The translations under genes and the position numbers were made by a program. The notes under the pieces were generated by a model that was not told the DNA's origin, made no database searches, and saw nothing but the letters and a program-made list of their open reading frames with translations. 64,000 nucleotides of DNA, from NCBI GenBank assembly GCA_023460315.1, contig JAEWQO010000132.1, positions 1-64,000 on the forward strand. Reading direction: 5' to 3'. The DNA is from Actinomycetes bacterium (GTDB lineage Bacteria > Actinomycetota > Coriobacteriia > Coriobacteriales > Eggerthellaceae). The first letter of the stretch is position 1, and each line of letters begins with the position of its first letter. Below, one piece after another: positions 33,226 through 41,901 of the stretch.

Positions 33226-35384
33226 CCCTTCACCATGGTGAGCGATATTTTGCCACGCTCCTTGTCCACGCCGGAAATCCATACGGTCACGGTGTCTCCG
33301 ATGGCGACGACTTCGCTCGGATGCTTGACGAAGCGACGCGCAAGTTTTGAGATATGCACGAGTCCGTCCTGCTTGACGCCGATATCAACAAAGGCCCCGA
33401 AATCGACCACGTTGCGAACGGTGCCAGTCAGCTCCATGCCGACGGCAAGATCGTCGAACGAGCGAACGCCTTGGCTGAAAACGACGTCCGGCGCTTCATC
33501 GCGAAGGTCGCGTCCCGGCTTTTCCAGCTCGGACATGATGTCCTGCAGGGTGGGCAGTCCGATGCCGAGTTCGGCTGCCACCGTGGAGGGGTCCCCCACA
33601 CGCGTCCTGATGTCGGCAATCCCGCCCTTGGTCAGCTCGTCTGGCTTCACGTGGGCGCGCTTGAGCAAAGCGGTTGCCGCAGGATAGCTCTCGGGGTGCA
33701 CGCTTGTCGCGTCGAGCGGGTTCGTGCCGCCGGCGATGCGGAGAAATCCGGCGGAATTCTGAAATGCCTTGGCTCCGAGCTTGGGGACCTTCTTGAGTTG
33801 CCGGCGGTCGGTGAACAGGCCGGTTTCTTCTCGATAGTTGACGATGTTTCTGGCCACCGTGGCATTGATGCCGGCCACGTACGCGAGCAGGCTTGCACTC
33901 GCCGTGTTCAGGTCGACACCGACGCGGTTGACGACGTTTTCCACGACGGCTGCGAGGGCGTTGCCCAAGGCCGTCTGATTGAGATCGTGCTGATACTGTC
34001 CGACGCCGATGGATTGGGGCGGGATCTTCACCAGTTCCGCCAGCGGATCCTGCAGACGGCGGCCAAGGCTCATGGCCCCGCGCGTGGTGACGTCGAGGTC
34101 GGGGTATTCCTCGCTTGCCAACTTGGAGGCCGAATACACGGATGCGCCGGCCTCGTTGACGATGGTGTACTTGATCGGCAGCGCCGATTGCGAGATGAAG
34201 TCTCCGACAACCTGTTCGGTCTCGCTGCTGCCCGTCCCATTGCCGATCACGATGACGTTCGTGCGATAGGTCTTCGCATAGCGTTCGAGCGTGCTCAGTG
34301 TGCCCGCGACGTCGTTTCGTGGCGGCGTGGGATAGATGGTGGTGAAATCGAGCAGCTTTCCATACTCGTCGAGCACGGCGACCTTGCAACCTGTGCGATA
34401 TCCGGGATCAATGGCGATGATGCGCGCGTCCTTGACCGGACGCTGTTGGAGGAGGTTTTCGGTGTTCTTCGCGAAAACCCGAATGGCATCCGTTTCGGCC
34501 CGTTCGGTGAGCTCGGCGCGTATCTCTCGTTCCAGGGAGGGTGCGATGAGTCGTTTGTAGCTGTCGGCGATGCATTCCCGAAGCAGTTCGGTGAAGGCAC
34601 TCGTCCTTTTGATGATACGCTCTTCCAGGTATCCGATTGCGAAGTCCGCGTCCGCTTCCACCTTCACCCTGAGCTTCTTTTCCTTCTCTCCGCGGTTGAT
34701 GGCAAGCAGGCGATGGTTGGGTATCTTCATGATTGATTCAGAAAACTGGTAGTACATCTCGTACGCGGTCCTGGCATCTTTGTCGACGGCTTCCGTCGTG
34801 ATGAAGCCTCGTGTGCGCGTGAAATCGCGCAGCGCGGCGATGGTGTCGGCGTTGTCCGCCACCACTTCGGCGATGATGTCGCAGGCACCCTGCAAGGCTG
34901 CTTCCGGCGTGCTGAACTCGCCGCTTGCCGGCGCATGGCCCGCTGCGATGGCTTGAGGATCGCCGGTGGGCGTGTTCTGAGCGAGGATCAGCATTGCGAG
35001 CGGTTCCAGCCCCGCATCGCGGGCTTTGGAGGCGCGGTTGGCGCGTTTTTTCTTGTATGGCTTGTAGAGGTCCTCCACGCGTTGCATCACCGTTGCGGAC
35101 TCGATTTCAGTGCGCAGCGCATTGGTGAGCTTCCCCTGCTCCTCGACTGAGTGCAGCACTTCAAGCTTGCGTGCCTCGAGGCGGTTGAGATAGGCCAGCC
35201 GCTCATCGAGCTCGCGCAGGGTGACATCGTCGATGCCGCCGGTGGCCTCTTTGCGGTAGCGGGCGATGAAGGGTATCGTGTTGCCGTCGTCAATGAGCTT
35301 CACGGTGGCTGCTACCTGCTGGGGTGACAGGTTGAATTCCTTTGCGAGTTGGTTCTGAATGTTCGACATCGCGTTCGATCTCAT
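33222..35384 (-). CDS. tex: Tex family RNA-binding transcription accessory protein
   Basis: Cytoplasmic nucleic-acid-binding protein implicated in transcription and stress, 720 aa. Order of domains: Tex N-terminal helices (IPFIARYRKEATGGIDD), a YqgF/RuvC-like domain (IIAIDPGYRTGCKVAVLD), helix-hairpin-helix repeats (VGVDLNTASASLLAYVAGI, LFTDRRQLKKVPKLG) and a C-terminal S1 domain (GTVRNVVDFGAFVDIGVKQDGLVH). The start at 35384 has gaggga 8 bases upstream; ATG 35369 is the alternative. It converges on the MFS gene with a 4-bp overlap. Confidence 0.96.
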   Translation of the reverse strand: MRSNAMSNIQNQLAKEFNLSPQQVAATVKLIDDGNTIPFIARYRKEATGGIDDVTLRELDERLAYLNRLEARKLEVLHSVEEQGKLTNALRTEIESATVMQRVEDLYKPYKKKRANRASKARDAGLEPLAMLILAQNTPTGDPQAIAAGHAPASGEFSTPEAALQGACDIIAEVVADNADTIAALRDFTRTRGFITTEAVDKDARTAYEMYYQFSESIMKIPNHRLLAINRGEKEKKLRVKVEADADFAIGYLEERIIKRTSAFTELLRECIADSYKRLIAPSLEREIRAELTERAETDAIRVFAKNTENLLQQRPVKDARIIAIDPGYRTGCKVAVLDEYGKLLDFTTIYPTPPRNDVAGTLSTLERYAKTYRTNVIVIGNGTGSSETEQVVGDFISQSALPIKYTIVNEAGASVYSASKLASEEYPDLDVTTRGAMSLGRRLQDPLAELVKIPPQSIGVGQYQHDLNQTALGNALAAVVENVVNRVGVDLNTASASLLAYVAGINATVARNIVNYREETGLFTDRRQLKKVPKLGAKAFQNSAGFLRIAGGTNPLDATSVHPESYPAATALLKRAHVKPDELTKGGIADIRTRVGDPSTVAAELGIGLPTLQDIMSELEKPGRDLRDEAPDVVFSQGVRSFDDLAVGMELTGTVRNVVDFGAFVDIGVKQDGLVHISKLARRFVKHPSEVVAIGDTVTVWISGVDKERGKISLTMVKG

Positions 35385-35654
35385 TTCGGTTTCCCTCGGG
35401 GACTTTCTGGTGGCCTTCGGACGGGTGCAATGCCTTGTCGTGTCGAGCACGCGCAGGCTGCGCCCTGCATTGCCGTGGAGCGACCGGGCGACGGTTCGGT
35501 GGCTGTCTCGCGCGAATGCCTGTCCGCACGGCTGCTTCCATCTGCTCCCTGCATACTACTTCATTGCGGTCCTTGGCGCGACAGACAGGGGACAAGTGGG
35601 CAAATCGTGCATGATCGGAACCGTTTTGCTGCAGCCCGTTCGTGGTGCCTCCGG

Positions 35655-35756
35655 CAACGGGCGAGAGAGGCGATTCTCGCAGAGGAGCGGTGGTGTGCGG
35701 AGACGTTGGGGGACGAGTACGCCGACTATGCGAAAAAGGTCAGGCGCTCTATCTGA
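35655..35756 (+). pseudogene. Possible remnant of an isoprenylcysteine-methyltransferase-like gene
   Basis: The last 33 codons of a frame ending at 35756 read LRQRAREAILAEERW, then GDEYADYAKKVRRSI before a stop. This matches the closing pattern of the ICMT/PEMT membrane methyltransferase family (two Glu, then GxEYxxYxxRVxR). Upstream in the same frame there are no membrane segments or SAM-site motif, so the N-terminal body is missing. Chance resemblance cannot be excluded. Confidence 0.3.
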
Positions 35757-35861
35757 CCATCTCCCTTTGAGACTTTCCGGGCCGTCTGAAATGCTCCCTT
35801 CCTCTCTCACCAGGGACTTTCACAGGGCTTCTCGTCCCAATGCTCGTCGTGTTGTTCTTCC

Positions 35862-35904
35862 TTGCTTGATATTGTTATATTTGTTATAGTGTAGATATAA
35901 CAAT
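35862..35904 (+). promoter_or_regulatory. gntR promoter with TTGTTATA operator repeats
   Basis: A perfect 10-bp inverted repeat, attgttatat (35871-35880) and atataacaat (35895-35904), has a 14-bp spacer. TTGTTATA also appears between the arms (35881-35888), giving three copies. The -35 TTGCTT (35862-35867) and -10 TATAGT (35885-35890) are spaced 17 bp and overlap the repeats, suggesting autorepression. Confidence 0.7.
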
Positions 35905-35981
35905 AAAGAGCAGCCATCGAAGTGAGCTGCATGAAACGAGGACTTCTATGCCGCGCGTCGTTAGGGAGAAAGGACCTGTTC

Positions 35982-36431
35982 ATGATAATCCGCGTCGATC
36001 AGAAGGCTCGGGAACCGCTGTATCTGCAGATACGTTCACAGATCATCGGAGCCATTGCGCGTGGTGATCTGGAGCCGGGCCAGGCGTTGCCGAGCGTTCG
36101 CTCGTTGGGGGATGACCTCGGCATCAATCTCCACACCGTCAACAAGGCCTATGCCGTGCTGCGGGATGAAGGCTATATTCTCATGCGCGGCCGGTCGGGG
36201 GCCCATGTTGCCGATCCTCACGAAAGCGTTCATGAGGATCGTGCTGAGACCGAACGTAGGAAGATGGATGGCGAACTGCTCGAACTGGCGTTGGCGCATC
36301 GCGCGCGGGGCGGATCGAAGGACGATTTCTTGCAACGGGCGGCGCAACAGGCTGATTACGCCTATGGACTGGGTGGGCAGACTGAGTGCGACGGGGCTAC
36401 GGGGCGCTTTTCTGAAAGGACGGACAAATGA
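35982..36431 (+). CDS. GntR family regulator, YtrA-like
   Basis: Transcriptional repressor of the short YtrA type, 149 aa. The N-terminal winged helix is typical: EPLYLQIRSQIIGAIARGDL, QALPSVRSLGDDLGINLHTV and LRDEGYILMRGRSGAHV. The C-terminal part is short (about 75 aa, helical) and lacks a large effector domain. Shine-Dalgarno gagaaagga precedes ATG 35982. Its stop overlaps the next start (ATGA), so the membrane protein is its likely regulated partner. YtrA regulators usually control adjacent membrane or ABC-transport genes. Confidence 0.92.
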   Translation: MIIRVDQKAREPLYLQIRSQIIGAIARGDLEPGQALPSVRSLGDDLGINLHTVNKAYAVLRDEGYILMRGRSGAHVADPHESVHEDRAETERRKMDGELLELALAHRARGGSKDDFLQRAAQQADYAYGLGGQTECDGATGRFSERTDK

Positions 36432-37552
36432 TGGAATCAACCTTTGACACGCTTGCGATTGTGCTGACGGCGGCGCTCTTGCTCCCGATCCTCGGATTCT
36501 TTATGGCTGCAACGCCGTATCTCATGCGCCGGGGCGAGGTGTTCGCCGTCACCGTGCCGTCAGCGGCACAGCGGGATCCCTATCTCAAGAAGCTCAAGCG
36601 CCACTATGCCCTCATCGTGTCCGCGGCGACGGTGGCGATCACGCTGATCGCATTGGTTTGTGCGTTGGCGGGCAGTGGGACGGGGGTCATGGTTGCTGTG
36701 ATCGTTGGCACGTTCGTTCTGTGCCTGGGCGGCTACCTGCTCATGTTGGTGTACCGCGCGAAGACAAAGTCCTATAAACGTGAGCAGGGATGGGTTGCCG
36801 AAGCTCAGGAATCGGTCGCTGCTGTGGGTGAGGGGGCAATCCCACAGGCGCTTTCCCTCAGGTGGAACCTGCTGTATGTGCCCATCGTCCTGGTGACGGC
36901 CGCCATTGGCGTCATCGGCTATCCCCACATGCCCGACATGATACCCATGCATGCCGATTTTGCCGGCAACGTGAACAGCTGGGAGCCGAAAAGTCCGTCC
37001 GTGGTGGGATTCCCTCTGCTTATGCAAGCGTTTCTCATCGTGTGCTTCCTCTTCAGCCACTGGGTCATCCTGCGATCCAAGAAGTGGTCCGAACCGGGTG
37101 CTCCGGCGACTTCCGCCCTGGCCTATGGGATGTTCGCCCGCGCTCAAAGCATACTTCTGTTGGCTTCCGGCCTGGCTCTCACGGCGGTCATCGGAAGTGC
37201 GTTCATGCTTTCCGCCCTGGACGTGCTCTCTCTCGGACAGGCAGGCGCTCTGGTGATGGCAATCACGGTGCCGATTCTCGTCGGAGCGATTGCGGTGAGC
37301 GTTGTGTATGGCCAGGCTGGATCGCGGGTGTTCAAGCGCCTGCAGGGTTCCGATGCCCTCCGTGTTGACGATGACGAACACTGGAAGCTGGGTGTGTTCT
37401 ATTTCAACGCTGACGACCCGAGCCTGTTTTTGCCTGAGCGCTTCGGCGTGGGCTGGACGGTGAACTGCGCTCGGCCTGCCGTCTGGGCCATCCTCGTCGG
37501 AGGAGCGCTGTTGACCGCTGGCTTCGTTGCGGGCATGACCTTGCTGGTGTAG
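36428..37552 (+). CDS. DUF1648/DUF5808 membrane protein
   Basis: Polytopic membrane protein of unknown function, 374 aa, coupled to the GntR gene. An N-terminal pair of hydrophobic segments is followed by the DUF1648 signature (PHMPDMIPMHADFAGNVNSW) around residue 170. Further membrane helices precede a C-terminal DUF5808-type motif, HWKLGVFYFNADDPSLFLP, then RFGVGWTVN. DUF1648 is also found in SdpI-like immunity proteins, but that role is not shown here. It is probably the only target of the adjacent repressor. Confidence 0.85.
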   Translation: MMESTFDTLAIVLTAALLLPILGFFMAATPYLMRRGEVFAVTVPSAAQRDPYLKKLKRHYALIVSAATVAITLIALVCALAGSGTGVMVAVIVGTFVLCLGGYLLMLVYRAKTKSYKREQGWVAEAQESVAAVGEGAIPQALSLRWNLLYVPIVLVTAAIGVIGYPHMPDMIPMHADFAGNVNSWEPKSPSVVGFPLLMQAFLIVCFLFSHWVILRSKKWSEPGAPATSALAYGMFARAQSILLLASGLALTAVIGSAFMLSALDVLSLGQAGALVMAITVPILVGAIAVSVVYGQAGSRVFKRLQGSDALRVDDDEHWKLGVFYFNADDPSLFLPERFGVGWTVNCARPAVWAILVGGALLTAGFVAGMTLLV

Positions 37553-37955
37553 GGCCAGGGGGTTGGCTGGTCGCATGGGACACCGGGGTCGCGAGATCGC
37601 ACCGATCGCGAGGCCGTGTGGCCGTGCAGCCGTGGGTTGCCGGCCGTTGGCGTTCCGTTCAGCGCAGGGGATGCTGCGTCGGACGTATGGCTGCGGGCTG
37701 TCGCCGCTTCCGATCGCTCGGTTGCTTCGGCCGCGTCCCGCTTTGTTGCTGAAAGTTGCTCTCTTGGCACAAAAATTGCCGATTGTTGCAGGGAGAGACA
37801 AAGCAGAAGGCGGAAGAGAGGCGATGACGATTTTGCGGCCAGGCATTTTGCAGCCTGCCGTCCTGCAGTTTCGGCAGGAGAGGCGCTCCAAGGGAGCTCC
37901 GCGCACAATAACGATTTTTGTGCCAAGAAGGGCTGATCGACTGACAAGATTATCA
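37553..37955. other. 403-bp gap with an inverted-repeat element
   Basis: Lies between convergent genes. It includes a 165-bp element bounded by 14-bp inverted repeats (37763-37927). No gene recognised in the remainder (37553-37762). Confidence 0.5.
37763..37927. repeat. 165-bp element bounded by 14-bp perfect inverted repeats
   Basis: cttggcacaaaaat (37763-37776) and atttttgtgccaag (37914-37927) are exact reverse complements. Inside, cctgccg/cggcagg forms a second 7-bp stem (near 37856-37880). Its termini resemble, without matching, those of the 24054-24201 element. Confidence 0.55.
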
Positions 37956-38867
37956 TCAAAGGGGATGGGTGTGGGCCACGTCGTCCCTGTCGCCCAGGCG
38001 TTCGATCGCACGTGCCTCGGCATCGCGGCTTGAAGACGCGCAAGCACGCGCGAACGGTTCGTTCTGGGGATCAAGGCACAGCGATCTCGGCACACTGATC
38101 GGATGGAACAGCAGTTCCAGATCCTTTCCTTGCTTGCAGGCACGTTTCTCGAAAGCGTGCACGAGGTTCATGTCAACTTGTTCCATGCGTCCCGACAGTA
38201 CGACTCCGCAGAACAGCGCGGTGGCGCATCCCGGGGGCATGTTCCTCCGGTTTGCCCGCCACAGCAGAGAAAGCAGCATGTCTTTGGCCAGATTCACCGG
38301 TCTGATGTTTCGCAGGGAGTCCATCGATGACAGGTGGGGACTCAGCGGCTCGACGGGAGTGCGCAGATAGCCGAGCGTGCAGTTGGAGGAGTTCGCCGCC
38401 GCCACGAGGGCGTCGAACACGGCGGGTATCGCATGCGTGTGTTGATGGCTATCGACTCGCAACGCTTGTTTTGCCTGGGGGAACACGGCGATAAAACGGG
38501 TGATCTGTGCAGCGAGCTCGCACGTGACCTGCCGGTGGAATTCTTGTCGCTGTCGTCCATGCGCCAAGCGCAGCAGGCCGACGAAGTCGTGGCAGAACGC
38601 TCCGCGTGAATCCACCAGCAACGGTAGGGAACGCGGGTTGGCGCAAGGATACCCCTCGACGAGATTAAGATGGACCGCGGCATGCAACCGTTCTGCTGCG
38701 ACGAAGGGTGCGGCCAGCGAGGCTGTTTCCTCGAACGAGGGACTGTTGGTGAATATGCTGATGCTGTTGAGTGCTCCCCGTCCTCCGCACTCATCGCTGA
38801 GCGCCAAGATGGCGCGTGACTGATCAACGGTGATTCCATAGTCGTCTGCATGGAAAAAAGATGCCAT
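37956..38867 (-). CDS. YdjC/ChbG family carbohydrate deacetylase
   Basis: Metal-dependent deacetylase acting on N-acetylated sugars or chitooligosaccharides in characterised members, 303 aa. It begins FFHADDYGITVDQSRAIL, where HADDYG supplies the catalytic Asp and metal Asp. Further ligands are in AAVHLNLVEG and RVDSHQHTHAIP. Shine-Dalgarno taaggac lies ahead of ATG. It is divergent from the glycosyltransferase pair across 126 bp, so it could trim a glycan made by those genes; that link is inferred. Confidence 0.88.
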   Translation of the reverse strand: MASFFHADDYGITVDQSRAILALSDECGGRGALNSISIFTNSPSFEETASLAAPFVAAERLHAAVHLNLVEGYPCANPRSLPLLVDSRGAFCHDFVGLLRLAHGRQRQEFHRQVTCELAAQITRFIAVFPQAKQALRVDSHQHTHAIPAVFDALVAAANSSNCTLGYLRTPVEPLSPHLSSMDSLRNIRPVNLAKDMLLSLLWRANRRNMPPGCATALFCGVVLSGRMEQVDMNLVHAFEKRACKQGKDLELLFHPISVPRSLCLDPQNEPFARACASSSRDAEARAIERLGDRDDVAHTHPL

Positions 38868-38993
38868 AATGTCCTTACGTCATGCGAATGGTTCTTGAAC
38901 CTATTTTAAGTATTTTACGTAGGTTGTCCTTGTATGCGATGGGAATGATACACTAACGCAAAATAAGGCGAATGGAGCGGTCGGAAAACGAAT

Positions 38994-40148
38994 ATGAACT
39001 TTTCATTGGTAATACCGAGTTACAACGAAGCGCGCAATCTGCCTGGGTTCTTCGTAGCTGCTACCGAATGTCTTGATGACGAGGACGTTGATTATGAACT
39101 TATCTTCGTCAACGATGGAAGCGCGGACGACACGCCTGCAGTTCTCGAGCAGGCAATTGCCCAATATCGCGCATCGGGCTCTGACCGTGCAACTATCACC
39201 GTTGTGAACCTGTCGCGGAACTTCGGCAAAGAAGCCGCGCTCTATGCAGGTCTTGAGCATGCAACGGGAGACTGCGTTGGCTTCATCGACGCCGACCTGC
39301 AGCAGGATCCCCTCGTTGCCGTTCAGATGTATCATTATCTGGAGGAGCATGCCGACACCGATTGTGTGGCGGCAGTTCCGGAAAAGCGGTGTGAGAGCCT
39401 TCCCTTGCGAGTGTGCAAGCGGCTTTTCTATCAGGTGTTCAATGGCATGAGCGAAACGCGCATCATCGCAGATGTGAGTGACTTTCGCGTGTTTCGCCGT
39501 CCGGTGGCTCAGGCGTTGCTTTCCCTGCATGAGCAATTCCGCTTTTCCAAAGGCCTGTTCGCTTGGGTCGGCTTCAACACCCATGTTATTCCCTATAAGG
39601 TTCATGAGCGGCAATACGGTGTGAGCCGGTGGACGATTCGCAAGCTCGTGTCCTATGCATGGAACGGAGTGTTGGCGTTCTCCACGTGGCCTCTCAGACT
39701 CATCATGTATGCGGGCATGGTGCTCGCCTTGGTCTCCCTCGTGTTTTTTGGATTGGACCTCTACGACAAGATCGCCTATAACAGTGATATCGCCATCAGC
39801 CAAGTGTTGCTCTATGTGGTGTTGCTGCTGGGCGGCATCCAGATGTTTGTGTTGGGTGTGTTTGGGGAATACATGGCACGTGCCTATATCGAATCCAAGC
39901 ATCGTCCCATCTATCTGACGCGCAATGAGTATGTCTCGCGTGCCTCCTCGGCGACGGGGGGAGGTGCTGAACAAGGAATCGGCGACGTGCCTCGCGCGCC
40001 CGGTGCGACTTCTACATGGACGCCACCTGAGCCGACGAAGCCTGAAGTTGCCGTGCCCGAAACCTCTCTGCCGGCCGAGGTTGAGCGCGCTGCGTGCTCT
40101 TCGAAGGGTTCCGCATCTGAAGCTCCCGTTGACGGGCTCTGCGCATGA
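38994..40148 (+). CDS. GtrB-like polyprenyl-phosphate glycosyltransferase (GT2)
   Basis: Transfers a sugar from a nucleotide sugar to a polyprenyl phosphate at the inner membrane face, 384 aa. The GT-A domain has LVIPSYNEARNLP, FVNDGSADDTP, NFGKEAALYAGLEHA and the metal-binding FIDADLQQDP. Two membrane helices lie at about 225-300 (RLIMYAGMVLALVSLVFFG, VLLYVVLLLGGIQMFVLGV). About 60 C-terminal residues are extra and low complexity. A -10 TACACT lies at 38949-38954. It overlaps the next gene by ATGA, so the lipid-linked sugar is probably used by that enzyme. Confidence 0.92.
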   Translation: MNFSLVIPSYNEARNLPGFFVAATECLDDEDVDYELIFVNDGSADDTPAVLEQAIAQYRASGSDRATITVVNLSRNFGKEAALYAGLEHATGDCVGFIDADLQQDPLVAVQMYHYLEEHADTDCVAAVPEKRCESLPLRVCKRLFYQVFNGMSETRIIADVSDFRVFRRPVAQALLSLHEQFRFSKGLFAWVGFNTHVIPYKVHERQYGVSRWTIRKLVSYAWNGVLAFSTWPLRLIMYAGMVLALVSLVFFGLDLYDKIAYNSDIAISQVLLYVVLLLGGIQMFVLGVFGEYMARAYIESKHRPIYLTRNEYVSRASSATGGGAEQGIGDVPRAPGATSTWTPPEPTKPEVAVPETSLPAEVERAACSSKGSASEAPVDGLCA

Positions 40149-41836
40149 GCCAGGCTTGTCGGTCTTCTTTCGTGTCGCGGCGCGCGTTTCATCTTGCTCT
40201 GCTGGCTTTTGGCGCGCTCCTGTTCCTCGCTGGGGCCTTCCATGGGAACGTCTGGTTTGACGAGAGCTACTCGGTGGCCATTGCGAATCATTCGTTTGGC
40301 GAGATATGGAACATCGGATCCGGGGATGTCCATCCCATCCTGTTCTATTGGGCGCTCCACGTGCTCAACCTCGTGTTTGGACAGAATATCCTTGTGTATC
40401 GGCTGTTCACCGTGATGGGAGCTCTTGCGCTTGCCACGCTTGGCTACACGCATGTGCGGCGTGATTTCGGATGGCGCATCGGCGTCCTGTTCTCATTTCT
40501 GGCCCTGTTCGTTCCCTACGCCGCTGTCATGGCTGTGGAAATACGCATGTATTCATGGGCGACGTTTTTCGTGATGCTGTGTGCGGTGTATGCCTATCGC
40601 ATCGTTTCGGCTCTGCGCGCGGAGAAGCCGGGCAAACGTGCCGACGAGACTCTGGCTACCGGATTGCCTCTTTGGGCGGGCGTGCCGCGGCGCTGGTGGA
40701 TCGTTTTCTTTGCAGCGAGCTTGGCAAGCGCCTATCTGCATTATTACGGGGTTCTCTCGGCCTTTATGGTGAACCTTCTCGTGCTTTTCTTTTTGGTGCG
40801 CCGTGCTTTCAAGCTTCGTCACCGTTCATCTCGAGGCGAGGGGCTTTCGGGAGGCCGGGCCCTTGTCATCTTCCTTTTGGGCGCCGTGGTCCAAGTGGCG
40901 CTTTATGCTCCTTGGCTTGCTTCGCTGGCCAGTCAGATCGGAGTTGTGTCACAGACCTATTGGGCCAATATGGTGTTTCCTGCAACCTATATCGAACTTG
41001 CCACGTATCCCATCATGACGAGCCAGGTGTCATTTGCCCTGCGGGGTATATATGGGGAGGGGTGGCAAGCTGTGGTCACCGCGTTGGGGACGGTGGCCCT
41101 TGCGTTGCTGGTGGCACTTGTGGTCTGGGCCATCTGGCGAACGGCGAAAAGAAAGCGACCTTGGCATGTTTCCGATGACGTCGGAGCCGCTCTTGCCGGC
41201 CTTGTGGTGTACGGGAGCGTTCTGGCCATTGCATGGGGCGCATCGTATATCATGAACTCCCTTATCCTCTACTACCGCTATATGTTCGTGGCAATAGGCC
41301 CCCTGTTGTTTGCCTGCGCCGTGTTGCTGTCCCATGTGCAGAGCCGCGTGCTTGTTGGCGGAACCTGCGTGGTGTTGCTGAGCACGTCGCTGACGGCCCA
41401 AGCATTGTTCGTTTCCGATTGCTATTCGTCTGACAATCAGGTGCCGCTTGAGAAGTTCGTCGAGGTGACGAACTCGCTCGCTGCGGACGGGGACGGTGCT
41501 GATCCTCTTGTCATCTCGTCGGACATTGGCATCGAGGGCGTGACGGCCGTCACGTTTCCTGATATTCCTCAGACCTACATGGATTGGCAGCAGGGAAACT
41601 GGGACCAAGCCTATCGGGCGTATGCGCCCACGCTTTCCATCAAGAAGTCTTGGGAACTCATTCTTGATGGCTTTCATGGCCGATTCATCGTGATCGGCCA
41701 GTCGCCGGATGACGAGGACCCCCGTGACGTGAAGGACCTTTCGCAGAAGCCAGGCATCACAAAGCTGGAGTCACAGACCTACTATCGTCCCTATGAGCGC
41801 ACGTGGTTTACCATCGCCGTGATAGAAAAGGAGTAA
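40145..41836 (+). CDS. GT39-type membrane glycosyltransferase (ArnT/PMT-like)
   Basis: Integral membrane enzyme that transfers a sugar from a polyprenyl-phosphate donor to an outer-face acceptor, 563 aa. The first external loop carries the catalytic acidic motif WFDESYSVAIA and the later DVHPILFYW segment. About ten to twelve hydrophobic segments are followed by a soluble C-terminal domain. It is translationally coupled to the GtrB-like gene. Acceptor (protein or wall polymer) unknown. Confidence 0.85.
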   Translation: MSQACRSSFVSRRAFHLALLAFGALLFLAGAFHGNVWFDESYSVAIANHSFGEIWNIGSGDVHPILFYWALHVLNLVFGQNILVYRLFTVMGALALATLGYTHVRRDFGWRIGVLFSFLALFVPYAAVMAVEIRMYSWATFFVMLCAVYAYRIVSALRAEKPGKRADETLATGLPLWAGVPRRWWIVFFAASLASAYLHYYGVLSAFMVNLLVLFFLVRRAFKLRHRSSRGEGLSGGRALVIFLLGAVVQVALYAPWLASLASQIGVVSQTYWANMVFPATYIELATYPIMTSQVSFALRGIYGEGWQAVVTALGTVALALLVALVVWAIWRTAKRKRPWHVSDDVGAALAGLVVYGSVLAIAWGASYIMNSLILYYRYMFVAIGPLLFACAVLLSHVQSRVLVGGTCVVLLSTSLTAQALFVSDCYSSDNQVPLEKFVEVTNSLAADGDGADPLVISSDIGIEGVTAVTFPDIPQTYMDWQQGNWDQAYRAYAPTLSIKKSWELILDGFHGRFIVIGQSPDDEDPRDVKDLSQKPGITKLESQTYYRPYERTWFTIAVIEKE

Positions 41837-41901
41837 CTCCCATCATTTTTTGCGCGTTTTGCAATCATGGCGGCTCTGGTGATGAGGGAGGATGAAATTT
41901 A

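Larger units (their letters stand above)
35385..35981. other. 597-bp divergent gap tex/GntR
   Basis: Contains a possible decayed methyltransferase fragment (35655-35756) and, at the right, the gntR promoter and inverted-repeat operator (35862-35904). The rest shows no recognisable gene. Confidence 0.5.
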
